A stretch of DNA of 64,000 bases from JBCCGI01 sp039029355 (GTDB lineage Bacteria > Planctomycetota > UBA1135 > GCA-002686595), in the NCBI GenBank assembly GCA_039029355.1, contig JBCCGI010000013.1, positions 79,202 through 143,201 on the forward strand, read 5' to 3'. Position 1 is the first letter of the stretch. The number at the start of each line of letters is the position of its first letter. The notes under the pieces are model-generated. The model did not search any database and was not told the origin of the DNA. It was given only the letters and a program-made list of their open reading frames with translations. Shown piece after piece: positions 14,350 to 23,149 of the stretch. A program made the position numbers and the translations under genes.

Positions 14350-16962
14350 CTACGGCGCGCCGGCGCTCGCGGCGAAGGGATCCGCAGGATCGATGCGGGC
14401 GTCGCGGAGGCGGGCGACGAGCGTGTCCGGATCCCAGCCCAGATAGGCCGCGGCGCGGGTCTTGTTGGCGGTTCCGCTGGCGCAGCGGGTCTCCTCGAGC
14501 GCGGCGAAGAGGTCGCGGCGCGACGGATGCCGCGAGGGGATCTTGGCGACCAGGTGCAGCCCCACCCGTTCGGCCACCTCGCGGACCTCGGCCGCCCCCA
14601 CCGCGGCTCCGGGCCCTTGGAGCACCAGGCGCGCCATCACCGCCTCGAGCTGCCGAAGGTTGCCGGGCCAGCTCTGGCGCCAGAGGAGCGCCACCGCCGC
14701 CTCGTCGAGCTGCGGGGCCGCCAACCCCTCCGCCTCGGCCACGCGGCGCACGAACAGCCGCGCCAGGGACGGGATCGCGTTGCGCCGGTCGCACAAGGGC
14801 GGGACGGTGAGCACCAGCCGGCCAACCCGCGCCGCCAGCTCGCCGTGGAGTCCCCCGGCGCGCGCCGCGACCTCCGGCCGCTGGCCCAGCAGCACCAGCA
14901 CGCGCGGAGCCTCGTCACCAAGCCGCGCGAGGGTCGCTTCGAGCTCGGCCTGCCAGGCCTCGCCGGCACGCTCGAGGCCGGCCACGATCCACGTCGCCTC
15001 GCCGCGCGGCACGAGACGCGCCGCCGACCCCTCGCCCGCGAGCAGACGACGCGGCCGCCCAGCCGTGCCGGCGCCCTCGCGGTGCAGCCAGCGCGCCAGC
15101 GTCTCCTTGCCCGCGCCCTCGGGGCCGACGACCGCGGCCGGCATCCGCGCGCGCCCCGCGGCCAGCAGGTCTCCGGGCGCGAGCGGGAAGCCGAGGCGCG
15201 GCTCGACCAGCACCTCCTCGCCGAAGCGCTCGGCGTGCCACGCGCTGAAGCGCGCGCCGCACCAGGGCTCGAGGAACTCGTCCATCGCACGCGCGAGCCG
15301 CTCCTGATCGACGAGCGCAAAGTCGCGCCGCCGGGTGGACTCGAACGCGAGCAGCGCCTCGGTCCCGCGGGGTCCGCGCGCGGCGAGCACCAGCCCCGAG
15401 CCCGAGCGCGCGTGCAGCGAGAGCCGCTCGTCGGGCGCGTCGAACCGGATGCGCCCGCCGGTGGTCAGGGCGCGCACCAACGCCCGCCCGCGTCCCGCAT
15501 CGTCGCGCCAGTCCGCGAGCGCTCCTCCCGAAGAGGCCACCAGCTGCGGCGAGTCGTCCTCGACGTCGTAGCCCCACCAACGGCGCATCGCGAGCTTCAT
15601 CCCGAGCCCCGCGACGAGGCCGGCGAAGGCGCGCGCCCGCGGGTCGCGCCCGTCGACGCGGCCCGTCGCCGGCTCGGACACCGTCGCGGGCGCCTCGGCC
15701 ACCGCGCCACGCCGCTCCCAGGCGGCTTCCAGGACGCGCCCGCGCCACCCGGCGGCCAGCGCGGCCAGGCGCCCCGCGGACGGCAGCAGGTGGTGGCCCA
15801 GCTCGATGGAAACCCAGCCCGCCACCTCGCCCTCGGCCGCGCCGTGGTCGAAGCGGATCGGGACGAGCGCCTGCGACAGGCAGGCGGGATCGAGCGCTCC
15901 CCGCAGCGGAGCCTCGCGCCGGTGCCGCAGCACCGGCGCCGCGCGTGCGATCAGGGTGTGCTCGGGCGCGGCTGGGTCGGCGCTCGCTCCGTCGCGCGCA
16001 TCGACCCACTCGTCCACGCGGTCGCGCAGACCGGGCGCCACCTCGACCTCGAGCCGCACCGCCTCGGAGGCAGGGCCCAGCACGAACACCGCGAGCGCCG
16101 AGGCGCCGAGGTCCGCGCGCTCGGGCCGCTCCGGCGACCCCTCGGGCTCGGGCTCGGGCTCGCGGCCGGGAAGCAGCGCGATCCAGTCCTCGCGCCGGCC
16201 GCGCAGCTCGGCCAGCGGCGCCGGCAGGTCGCCCTCGTAGGCCGCCAGTCCGCGAGCGGCCGTGCGTGCTGCCTCCTCGTTGCCGAGCAGGAGCTCGCAC
16301 CACACGAGCAGCCACGCCAACTCGTCGTCGCCCGCCAGCTCGCCGAGCTGGTCGTCGAGCCACAGCCGTGCCTCGCGCACGCGCCCGCGCTCGAGCAGGC
16401 ACGCCGCGACCCCGCCGACGGCGGCGCGGCGGGTCGCGCGCGAGGCAGGCGAAGCATGTGGGGTGAGCAGCTCGCGGTGGGCCTCCTCGCCGTCGACCGG
16501 GCCGGCTCGCGCGCGGCGGAGGCGCGCCCCCCACAGGGCGGCCGCGTGCTCGCCGCCCTCGAGGCCGGCCAGGTGGGCGTAGAGGCGCGTCGCCACGGCG
16601 AGCGGCGACTCGCCCGGAGCCGGCAGGCGTAACGACCCGCCCGTCGGCTCGTCCACCAGCACGCGCCAGGCCTCGTCGACCGACAGCTCGGGCCGCCCCC
16701 AGGCGCGAAAGCGCCCCGGTCCGAGGTGCGCGGCGAGGTGATGGAAGAGCAGCGCGCACAGCGCCTGCTCGCGGCGCCGGCGCGCCAGCTCGACCAGCTC
16801 GGCGCTGGCGCCGTCGAGCGCCGCGGAGCCCTCCTCCGCCCGCTCGGCCCGACCGGCGTGCAGGAAGAGCCGCAGCGCGAGCGTGAGGCGCCGCGCGCGC
16901 TCGCGATCGTCGTGCGCCGCGTCCGGCAGCAGCAGGTCGAGGATGTCCTCGCAGCCCGTCAC
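14350..16962 (-). CDS. Degenerate NtrC-type AAA+ regulator with C-terminal Fis-like HTH
   Basis: 870 residues. The first 600 are mostly helical and uncharacterised, with a GAF-like stretch before the AAA+ part. The AAA+ part (about 600-790) is clearly descended from sigma-54 activators: Walker A VVGPEGAGKETLARWLH, a second-region stretch GELAARVGRLVLTVPPLCDR, and sensor II QSWPGNLRQLEAVMARLV. However, the GAFTGA sigma-54 contact loop is deleted and the Walker B acidic pair is replaced (ATWIVAGLERA in place of LFLDE), so ATP hydrolysis and sigma-54 remodelling are unlikely. The C-terminus is a Fis-type HTH (ALEETRCASGTANKTRAAA, then LGWDPDTLVARLR). The GTG overlaps the stop of the next gene upstream by 4 bp. 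It is the last gene of a three-gene coupled operon, probably a DNA-binding regulator. Confidence 0.75.
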   Translation of the reverse strand: MTGCEDILDLLLPDAAHDDRERARRLTLALRLFLHAGRAERAEEGSAALDGASAELVELARRRREQALCALLFHHLAAHLGPGRFRAWGRPELSVDEAWRVLVDEPTGGSLRLPAPGESPLAVATRLYAHLAGLEGGEHAAALWGARLRRARAGPVDGEEAHRELLTPHASPASRATRRAAVGGVAACLLERGRVREARLWLDDQLGELAGDDELAWLLVWCELLLGNEEAARTAARGLAAYEGDLPAPLAELRGRREDWIALLPGREPEPEPEGSPERPERADLGASALAVFVLGPASEAVRLEVEVAPGLRDRVDEWVDARDGASADPAAPEHTLIARAAPVLRHRREAPLRGALDPACLSQALVPIRFDHGAAEGEVAGWVSIELGHHLLPSAGRLAALAAGWRGRVLEAAWERRGAVAEAPATVSEPATGRVDGRDPRARAFAGLVAGLGMKLAMRRWWGYDVEDDSPQLVASSGGALADWRDDAGRGRALVRALTTGGRIRFDAPDERLSLHARSGSGLVLAARGPRGTEALLAFESTRRRDFALVDQERLARAMDEFLEPWCGARFSAWHAERFGEEVLVEPRLGFPLAPGDLLAAGRARMPAAVVGPEGAGKETLARWLHREGAGTAGRPRRLLAGEGSAARLVPRGEATWIVAGLERAGEAWQAELEATLARLGDEAPRVLVLLGQRPEVAARAGGLHGELAARVGRLVLTVPPLCDRRNAIPSLARLFVRRVAEAEGLAAPQLDEAAVALLWRQSWPGNLRQLEAVMARLVLQGPGAAVGAAEVREVAERVGLHLVAKIPSRHPSRRDLFAALEETRCASGTANKTRAAAYLGWDPDTLVARLRDARIDPADPFAASAGAP

Positions 16963-17792
16963 GCGCCGTCCCCCAGGACGGCGTGCGCAACGCGCTCGGC
17001 CGACGAGCCGGCCCCGCTCGCCAGGGCCCGGGCCAGCTCGGCGGTCGCCGGCGCTGGCCGCCACGAGCTGCCGCCGCGGAACACCGCGACCCGCAGCCGC
17101 AGCTCGGCCAGCGCGCGCTCGAGGTCCGCGGCGGTCGGGCGGAGCAGCAGATCCAGCCGGGCTCCGGCGCGTACCGCGCGCCGCAGGTCTCCGACGGCGA
17201 GCGCGAAGAACAGGCTGTCGACAAGCGCCTCGACCCCGCACCCGGGGACGTCGGCGGCACGGTCGGCCGCGCCCAGCGCCAACCGATCGTTGCCGCCCTG
17301 CTCGTGGGCGCGCGCCAGCAGGGTGCAGGCGCGCCACTCGATCTCAGGCGTCGGTGACGCGTCGAGCACGCGCACCAGCTCGGCCCGCGCGGCCGCCGCC
17401 TCGCCCTCGGCCAGGAGCGCACGCGCCAGCGCGAGCCGCCTGCGGGGCGTCGGGTCGAGCCCCAACGCCGCACGTGCGAGGGTGGTGGGTCCGGGCCACT
17501 CCGTCTCCGGCAGGGCGGCGATGGAAGCCAGGAGGTGTAGATCGCCGGCCCGTTCGTCGCGCCACAGCTCCAGCGCGTCGCGGGCGCGCACGCGCCACGC
17601 AAAGGCGTTGGCCTCGGACTCGCGCGGCTGGCCCACGAAGCGACCGAAGGGCGCCTGGGTGGCCCGGAGAGCGGCCGCCTCGGCGAGCAACGTCGCGATC
17701 TCGGCCCGCAGGATCTCCGAGAGCTCGTCGTGCGCGCTGCGCGGCACCTCGCGTCCAAGACGACCGTCGCGAACCGGTCCTCGGAAGCTCAT
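16959..17792 (-). CDS. Uncharacterised helical-repeat protein of the sigma-like operon
   Basis: 277 residues, no signal peptide, almost entirely alpha-helical and rich in Ala, Leu, Arg and Glu. Weak TPR-like units are visible (LARALLAEGEAAAARAEL, CTLLARAHEQGGNDRLALG, LFFALAVGDLRRAVRAGA). I do not recognise a named family. The ATG overlaps the TGA of the sigma-like gene by 4 bp, and its own TGA overlaps the GTG of the AAA+ gene by 4 bp, so all three proteins are probably made in fixed ratio and may form one complex. A bridging or anti-sigma-like role is speculation based on position only. Confidence 0.65.
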   Translation of the reverse strand: MSFRGPVRDGRLGREVPRSAHDELSEILRAEIATLLAEAAALRATQAPFGRFVGQPRESEANAFAWRVRARDALELWRDERAGDLHLLASIAALPETEWPGPTTLARAALGLDPTPRRRLALARALLAEGEAAAARAELVRVLDASPTPEIEWRACTLLARAHEQGGNDRLALGAADRAADVPGCGVEALVDSLFFALAVGDLRRAVRAGARLDLLLRPTAADLERALAELRLRVAVFRGGSSWRPAPATAELARALASGAGSSAERVAHAVLGDGA

Positions 17793-18427
17793 CGCGCCTC
17801 CTCGTCGGCCTGGGTGGAGCGGCCCAGCAGCGCGCACAGCGCGCGCCGCGCGCCACGGGCGAGCTCGGTCGCCGAGGTCCCCAGCGCCCGCGCGGTCGCG
17901 TCGAGGGGCGCCGCCTCGACCACCAGCCGCAGGAAGGCGTCGCGGTCCGCGAAGGAGAGCCGGTGGAAGCGCGCGCACCCCGCCGCAAGCGCGTCCGGCG
18001 CCAGGTCGAAGCGGGCGGCGAGCCCGCCGGCGGCCCTCACCGCCTCGGCGGCCGGCGGCTCGCCTGCGGGCGACGGCGGCGCGACGCCCTGCCGTTCCTC
18101 GTCGAGCAGGCCGTCGAGCACCTCCTCGACCCGCGCGCGCAGCCAGAGATCGAGCCGCGGCCGGCCGCGGTAGCGAACGGCGCGCGCCGCGCAAAGCGCC
18201 ATCGTCCGCAGGCAGGCGCGGTCGACGTCGAGGAGGAGCGCGCGTTCCCGCGCGCGCCGCGCGACGCGCGCGCGCAGCTCGAGCGGGTCGTCCGGGACGA
18301 TCCGCGCCAGAATCTCGCGCGGACCGCCTCGCGCCAGAAGCTCGGCCGCCGCGGGGCGGCCCTTGACTCGGTGCTCTGTGGCCGGGATCACGAATTCCTC
18401 CGTCGGGGGGGGGCTGCAAGGAAGCAA
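17789..18427 (-). CDS. Sigma-70-like protein with region 4-type HTH, divergent
   Basis: 212 residues from the ATG; a GTG 36 bp further in (VIPATEHRVKGRP) is an alternative start. Residues about 60-110 (VDRACLRTMALCAARAVRYR, then LDLWLRARVEEVL) have the helical pattern of ECF sigma region 2. Residues about 148-205 (FHRLSFADRDAFLRLVVEAA, PLDATARALGTSATELARGA, RRALCALL) resemble region 4 with a helix-turn-helix. Similarity is weak and typical promoter-contact residues cannot be confirmed. It is the first gene of the coupled operon with the helical protein and the pseudo-activator. Upstream lie 237 bp shared with the divergent fabI. I infer a divergent sigma factor or a sigma-derived regulator. 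Confidence 0.55.
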   Translation of the reverse strand: MLPCSPPPTEEFVIPATEHRVKGRPAAAELLARGGPREILARIVPDDPLELRARVARRARERALLLDVDRACLRTMALCAARAVRYRGRPRLDLWLRARVEEVLDGLLDEERQGVAPPSPAGEPPAAEAVRAAGGLAARFDLAPDALAAGCARFHRLSFADRDAFLRLVVEAAPLDATARALGTSATELARGARRALCALLGRSTQADEEAR

Positions 18428-18664
18428 GGGCGAGGGAAGTCGAGGGACCCGAGTCTAGAAGCGCCCGCCAATCGTGCTTGGAAAAGCGCCTCTCCCCCCA
18501 ATCCCGGCCCCCCAGCGGGCATCGCTCCGATCTCGACCCCGCGATTTCCCCGGATCCACCAACGGTGAATGGCTCGCCTCCCGCGCCTCGCCGGCCGCCC
18601 TAAGGAAACCGCTGGCGCCGCTCGCTACCATCCCGGACCCCCTGACCCCCAACCCAGGATCGTC

Positions 18665-19438
18665 GTGAGCGGATTTCTCGAAGGACGCACCGGACTCATC
18701 GTCGGCGTCGCCAACAAGCGCTCCATCGCGTGGGCCTGCGCGCAGGCCATGCACGCCCAGGGCATGCGTCTCGCGTTCAGCTACGTCAACGAGCGCCTGG
18801 AGAAGCCGGTGCGCCGGCTGGCGGGCGAGCTCGAGGGTTCGGTCTGCTTCCCCTGCGACGTGACCAAGGAAGAGGAGATCACGCGGCTCTTCGAGAGCGT
18901 CGGCGAGGAGTTCGGCGGGCTCGACGCCTTCGTGCACGCGGTCGCCTCGGCCAAGCGCGAGGAGCTCGCCGGCGACTTCTTCGAGACGTCGAAGGAAGGC
19001 TACATGCTGGCGCACGAGATCTCCGCCTACTCGCTCACGTCGATGGCGCGCGCCGCGCTGCCGTTGATGGAGGGCCGCCAGGGTTCGATCGTGACGCTGA
19101 CCTACATCGGATCGGAGCGCGTGGTGAAGAACTACAACATCATGGGGATCGCCAAGGCGGCGCTCGAGGCGTCGGTGCGCTACCTCGCCTACGACCTGGG
19201 CCCGCGCGGGATCCGCGTCAACGCGATCTCGGCCGGCCCGATCCGCACCGTGTCGGCCCAGGGCATCGAGGGCTTCAGCGAGGTGCTGGACCACATCGCC
19301 GGGATGGCCCCCCTGCGCCGCAACATCACCGCCGAGGAGGTCGGCGACGCCTGCGCGTTCCTGTCGGGCGACATGAGCCGCGGGATCACCGGGACGACGC
19401 TCTACGTCGACGCCGGCTACAACATCATGGGCGTGTAA
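18665..19438 (+). CDS. fabI: Enoyl-[acyl-carrier-protein] reductase (NADH)
   Basis: 257 residues. It reduces trans-2-enoyl-ACP in the last step of each fatty acid elongation cycle. It is an SDR with the FabI-type nucleotide site GLIVGVANKRSIAWACAQAM. The catalytic set Y-x6-Y-x6-K style is at the E. coli-like spacing: YIGSERVVKNYNIMGIAK with Tyr147, Tyr157 and Lys164. NAISAGPIRTVSAQGI and DMSRGITGTTLYVDAGYNIMG complete the family pattern. The GTG start follows a possible TACCAT -10 at 18626-18631. It is divergent from the sigma-like operon and its last 14 bp overlap the end of the convergent protease gene. It is the usual target of triclosan-class inhibitors. Confidence 0.95.
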   Translation: MSGFLEGRTGLIVGVANKRSIAWACAQAMHAQGMRLAFSYVNERLEKPVRRLAGELEGSVCFPCDVTKEEEITRLFESVGEEFGGLDAFVHAVASAKREELAGDFFETSKEGYMLAHEISAYSLTSMARAALPLMEGRQGSIVTLTYIGSERVVKNYNIMGIAKAALEASVRYLAYDLGPRGIRVNAISAGPIRTVSAQGIEGFSEVLDHIAGMAPLRRNITAEEVGDACAFLSGDMSRGITGTTLYVDAGYNIMGV

Positions 19439-20285
19439 GGCGTCCGCGAACGAGCACCACGCACGAGACCACGAAGGCCGGCAGCGCCATGGCGGTCAGC
19501 GGTGCGCCGACCGCGGCGAGCACCTCCTCGTCGGCGTCCGCCAAGGTCCGCGCAACGAGGACGGCGATCGCGTTCGACACGGCGTGGCACACCATCGGCG
19601 GCACGACCGAGCGCGTCCCCCACCCCACGAAGCCGAACCAAAGCCCCAGCGGCAGGACGCCGAGCACGTGCATCGGGTCCATGTGCGCGAGGGCGAAGAT
19701 CAGGCCGGGCAGGCCGATGGCCAGCGGCGCGGTCCAGCGCTTCTGCAGCCGGTGCTGCACGTAGCCGCGATAGAGCAGCTCCTCGCAGAAGCCCGGCACC
19801 ACCGACAGGCTGAAGATCATCAGGAGCCCGACCAGGCCCTCGGGCTCGACGATCAGAGCGGAGATGCGCTCGATGTGCGCGGAGGGCTCGTCGAACACGG
19901 CGCCGGCCAGGAGCTCGCCGAGCCCCGCGGCGAACAGCGAACCGAGGCAGAACACCGGCAGCCAGCGCCAGGCGATGCGCGGGCGGACGAAGCCCAGCCG
20001 GCGCGCGAAGGGCTCACGCGCGAGCGCGGCCGGCAGCACCGCCATGGCGGCCACCAGCGCCTGCGCCGGGAGGATGAAGAGGAGCAGGAACTCCAGCGGC
20101 GAGAGGTCCTCCATCCACGTCTCCACCTCGGCCATCGCGTCGAGGTCGCCCTCGAAGTCGGTGGCGACTCCGAAGGCGACAAAGCTGAGCAGGATGCCCA
20201 GCAGCAGCGAGAACGGCAGCGCGGAGAAGAGGACGAGCAGCGCCGCCAGGATCCGCGGCTGCCCGTGACGCTCGGGGTCAGTCAC
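19425..20285 (-). CDS. CPBP-family (CAAX-type) intramembrane metalloprotease
   Basis: 286 residues with about seven membrane helices. The Abi/CPBP motifs are present: EELLYRGYVQHRLQ (glutamate pair and arginine of motif 1), LIFALAHMDPMHVLGVLPLG (motif 2 histidine) and CHAVSNAIAVLV (motif 3 histidine). Family members cleave prenylated or membrane substrates or serve in bacteriocin immunity. The GTG start overlaps the stop of the upstream gene by 8 bp, so it is coupled to the acidic secreted protein gene. It runs into the 3' end of fabI. The substrate is unknown. Confidence 0.87.
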   Translation of the reverse strand: MTDPERHGQPRILAALLVLFSALPFSLLLGILLSFVAFGVATDFEGDLDAMAEVETWMEDLSPLEFLLLFILPAQALVAAMAVLPAALAREPFARRLGFVRPRIAWRWLPVFCLGSLFAAGLGELLAGAVFDEPSAHIERISALIVEPEGLVGLLMIFSLSVVPGFCEELLYRGYVQHRLQKRWTAPLAIGLPGLIFALAHMDPMHVLGVLPLGLWFGFVGWGTRSVVPPMVCHAVSNAIAVLVARTLADADEEVLAAVGAPLTAMALPAFVVSCVVLVRGRLTRP

Positions 20286-21339
20286 CCAGCGTCATCTGGA
20301 GGCTCGACGTGCCCGAGAGGCGGTAGACGCCGCGCATGCCGAGCTCCTGGTCGAAGAACGCCTGCGCCCAGCCCAGCTCGGCTTCGAGCTCGACGTCGCC
20401 GGCCCAGCGGAAGCTGTGCACGTGGCCGGCCTCCAGGTTCCAGAGCAGCTCGCCCTCGCCGTCCAGGTTCCAGGTCAGGAGGAAGTCCTCGAAATTGAAG
20501 TCGAGGTCCTCGCCGAAGGAGTCGGTGGCGCGCACGAGACGCTCGCCGAGGTCGAGCTCGACCGAGGCGTCGACCGCAAAGCCGATCCGGCCCACCGCCA
20601 CGCCGTCGATCTCGTCGGCGCCGTTGTACTTGGCCTCGATCTTGCCGTCGTAGTCGCCGTCCGCCTCGCCGAGGTTGGTGAGCGTGGAGGCGAGCATCGC
20701 CGGCACCTCCATATTGACGTAGCGCTCGTCACCCAGGCTCGTCGGCTCGATCGCCAGGTCGCCGCCGGCCGCGAAGACACGGGCGAGGGCGTCGGGGTCG
20801 ACCTCCCACTCGTCGTCCTCTTCGACGGCGTCGTCGGGCAGGAAGCCCAGGAAATCGGCCTCCTGGACCAGGCGGCCCAGGACCTCCTCGTCGCCGCCGC
20901 CCTCCTCGAGGCTGCGGCGGTACTCCCCGGAGTCCTCGTCCCACTCGAAGCGGACCGTGGCGTCCTCCAGCTCGCTGGCGGCGGTGGCGGTATGTTCCTC
21001 CAGATCGCCGTCGTCCAGCGAGACCGTCGTCTCGGTCATCAGGCCCTCGTAGGTCCGGAGCAGCTTTCGGACCCGGCCGTCCGCGACCTCCTCGTACTCG
21101 TCGGAGAGGGTCACGCGGCGCTCGGCGGTCATGCTGACCTCGGGGAGCTCCTGTTCCATCGGGGCGCCGTCGACCAGGACCTCGAAGGAATCGACCTCCA
21201 GCGAGGTCTCCTCGACGTAGTTCTTGGTCAGGACCGTGAATCCGGCGGGGGCAAAGCCGGCCTCGTCGCGGGCCGAGGCGGCGGCGAGGGCCAGGGGGGC
21301 GAGGACGAGCGTGGGATAGGTGATTCGGCGCGGCAGCAT
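20278..21339 (-). CDS. Uncharacterised acidic secreted protein
   Basis: 353 residues. An N-terminal signal peptide (LVLAPLALAAASARDEAG) is followed by a strongly acidic mature region with runs such as EEGGGDEEVLGRLVQEADFL and DDAVEEDDEWEVD. Beta-rich segments follow (YVNMEVPAMLASTLTNLG, GVAVGRIGFAVDASVELDLG). I recognise no family. The ATG has one of the few strong ribosome sites in the window: AAGGAGG five bases upstream. It is the first gene of a two-gene unit with the CPBP protease and is divergent from the gld-like ABC operon. A surface or periplasmic protein handled by the neighbouring protease is possible but not shown. Confidence 0.75.
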   Translation of the reverse strand: MLPRRITYPTLVLAPLALAAASARDEAGFAPAGFTVLTKNYVEETSLEVDSFEVLVDGAPMEQELPEVSMTAERRVTLSDEYEEVADGRVRKLLRTYEGLMTETTVSLDDGDLEEHTATAASELEDATVRFEWDEDSGEYRRSLEEGGGDEEVLGRLVQEADFLGFLPDDAVEEDDEWEVDPDALARVFAAGGDLAIEPTSLGDERYVNMEVPAMLASTLTNLGEADGDYDGKIEAKYNGADEIDGVAVGRIGFAVDASVELDLGERLVRATDSFGEDLDFNFEDFLLTWNLDGEGELLWNLEAGHVHSFRWAGDVELEAELGWAQAFFDQELGMRGVYRLSGTSSLQMTLGD

Positions 21340-21627
21340 GGGGGCCTCCTTCCGGGGGCGAACCTTGGGATCCTGGATGGGGACCCTGAGCGCGGGAGCA
21401 TGCCCTGGGCTTCGAGCCGCGCGCCAGAGATTTCCGTCCCGAAGCCGGCATTGCGCCAACAGCCGCCCAGCGCGGGTCGTAGCGCCCGCGGTTGCGCGGG
21501 CGAGGGCGCGTGCCGCGCGTGCGGCCTTGCGTCCACCGTTGCGCCACGCTACACCTTTCCGCCCCATTTCGCCGCCGCGCGCGGCAGCAGACCGTCCAGA
21601 TCGCTGTCCCTAGAGAACACATCGACC

Positions 21628-22410
21628 ATGGCACCCATGATCGAGATCCGTGGGCTCACCAAGCGCTTCGGCCCGTTCACTGCGGTGAACGGAGTTTCGT
21701 TCGCGGTGGAGTCCGGAGAAGTGCTCGGGTTCCTCGGGCCCAACGGCGCCGGCAAGTCGACCACCATGAAGATGGTCACCGGCTTCCTCACCCCCACCGC
21801 CGGCGACGTGCTCGTGGCCGGCAAGAGCGTGGCGGAGGCGCCGATCGCCGCCAAGGAGCGCCTGGGCTACCTGCCCGAAGGCGCGCCGGCCTACCCCGAC
21901 ATGACGCCGCTCGGCTTCCTGCGGTTCGTCGCCGACATCCGCGGCTTCGGCGGTGACGAGCGCGCGCGCCGCATCGACGAGGTCGTGCGCAAGGTGCACC
22001 TAGAGAGCGTGCTGCACCAGTCGATCGAGACGCTGTCGAAGGGCTTCAAGCGCCGCGTCGCGCTGGCCCAGGCGATCCTGCACGACCCCGACGTGCTGAT
22101 CCTCGACGAGCCGACCGACGGCCTCGACCCGAACCAGAAGCACGAGGTCCGCGCGCTCATCCGCGAGATGGCGAAGGACAAGGCCATCGTGCTGTCGACG
22201 CACATCCTCGAAGAGGTCGAGTCGGTGTGCTCGCGGGTGATCGTGATCAACGCCGGCCAGCTGGTGTTCGACGGCACGCCCAAGGAGCTCGACTCGCGCG
22301 CGCCGGCCGACGTCACGGCCGGGCGGCTCGATTGGGTGTTCCGCTCGCTGACGACCAGCGAGACCGGCGCCGGCGCTCCGGCCGCGCAGGAAGGAGCCCC
22401 GGTCGCATGA
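21628..22410 (+). CDS. GldA-like ABC transporter ATP-binding protein
   Basis: 260 residues. ATPase of an ABC-2 exporter. Walker A is GPNGAGKST (about 40-48), the Q-loop region YLPEGAPAYPDMT, the signature LSKGFKRRVALAQAI (variant of LSGGQ, as in GldA and NatA types), Walker B VLILDEPTDGLDP, and the switch His in VLSTHILEEVE. The ATG at MAPMIEIRGLTKRF gives the standard N-terminus. It overlaps the next gene by 4 bp (ATGA). With the following three genes it forms the GldA-GldF-GldG-DUF4340 set found in Bacteroidota and planctomycetes, where the exported substrate is not firmly known. Confidence 0.93.
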   Translation: MAPMIEIRGLTKRFGPFTAVNGVSFAVESGEVLGFLGPNGAGKSTTMKMVTGFLTPTAGDVLVAGKSVAEAPIAAKERLGYLPEGAPAYPDMTPLGFLRFVADIRGFGGDERARRIDEVVRKVHLESVLHQSIETLSKGFKRRVALAQAILHDPDVLILDEPTDGLDPNQKHEVRALIREMAKDKAIVLSTHILEEVESVCSRVIVINAGQLVFDGTPKELDSRAPADVTAGRLDWVFRSLTTSETGAGAPAAQEGAPVA

Positions 22411-23147
22411 GGCACGTCAAGAGCATCTTCAAGCGCGAGCTCGCGGGCTACTTCGTCACGCCGGTCGCGTACGTCTTCATCGTCATCTTCCTGATCCTGT
22501 CGGGCGTCTTCACCTTCAGCTCGGACCTCGGGAACTTCTACGAGCGCGGCCAGGCCGACCTGCGCTCGTTCTTCGGCTTCCATCCCTGGCTGTACCTGTT
22601 CCTGATCCCGGCGATCTCGATGCGCCTGTGGGCCGAGGAGCGCAAGCTCGGGACGATCGAGCTGCTCATGACGCTGCCGATCACGATGACCCAGGCCGTG
22701 CTCGGCAAGTTCCTGGCGGCGTGGGCCTTCTCGGGCATCGCGCTGGCGCTGACCTTCCCGGTGTGGATCACGTGCAACCACCTGGGCGATCCCGACAACT
22801 ACGCGATCGTCTCGGGCTACATCGGCAGCTTCCTGCTGGCGGGTGGCTTCCTGGCCATCGGCTCGTGCATCTCGGCGGTCACCAAGAACCAGGTGATCGC
22901 CTTCGTGCTGAGCGTGGTCCTCTGCTTCGTCTTCCTGCTGTCGGGGCTCGACGTGGTGATGGCGTTCTTCCGCTCGTGGGCGCCGCAGGTGCTGCTCGAC
23001 ACGATCGCCTCGTTCAGCTTCCTGACGCACTTCGAGGCGATCTCGAAGGGCGTGATCGACGCGCGTGACCTGGTGTTCTTCGCCTCGGTCGTCGCGTTCT
23101 TCCTGTTCTCGAACGTGCTGATCCTCGACGCGAAGAAGGCGGACTGA
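22407..23147 (+). CDS. GldF-like ABC-2 permease
   Basis: 246 residues with six hydrophobic helices. The N-terminus KSIFKRELAGYFVTPVAYVF is typical of ABC-2 permeases of the Gld/Nos type, and the cytosolic coupling segment LWAEERKLGTIELLMTLPIT is highly conserved in them. The domain is the membrane partner of the ATPase just upstream. It starts inside the stop of the ATPase gene (ATGA) and ends 2 bp before the auxiliary gene, so co-translation is likely. Confidence 0.92.
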   Translation: MRHVKSIFKRELAGYFVTPVAYVFIVIFLILSGVFTFSSDLGNFYERGQADLRSFFGFHPWLYLFLIPAISMRLWAEERKLGTIELLMTLPITMTQAVLGKFLAAWAFSGIALALTFPVWITCNHLGDPDNYAIVSGYIGSFLLAGGFLAIGSCISAVTKNQVIAFVLSVVLCFVFLLSGLDVVMAFFRSWAPQVLLDTIASFSFLTHFEAISKGVIDARDLVFFASVVAFFLFSNVLILDAKKAD

Positions 23148-23149
23148 TC

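Noticed and set aside
20729..21634. Long Arg/Gly/Pro-rich reading frames on the strand opposite to real genes, here and throughout the window
   Set aside because: They are a by-product of high GC in the third codon position. They lack motifs and overlap well-supported genes completely.
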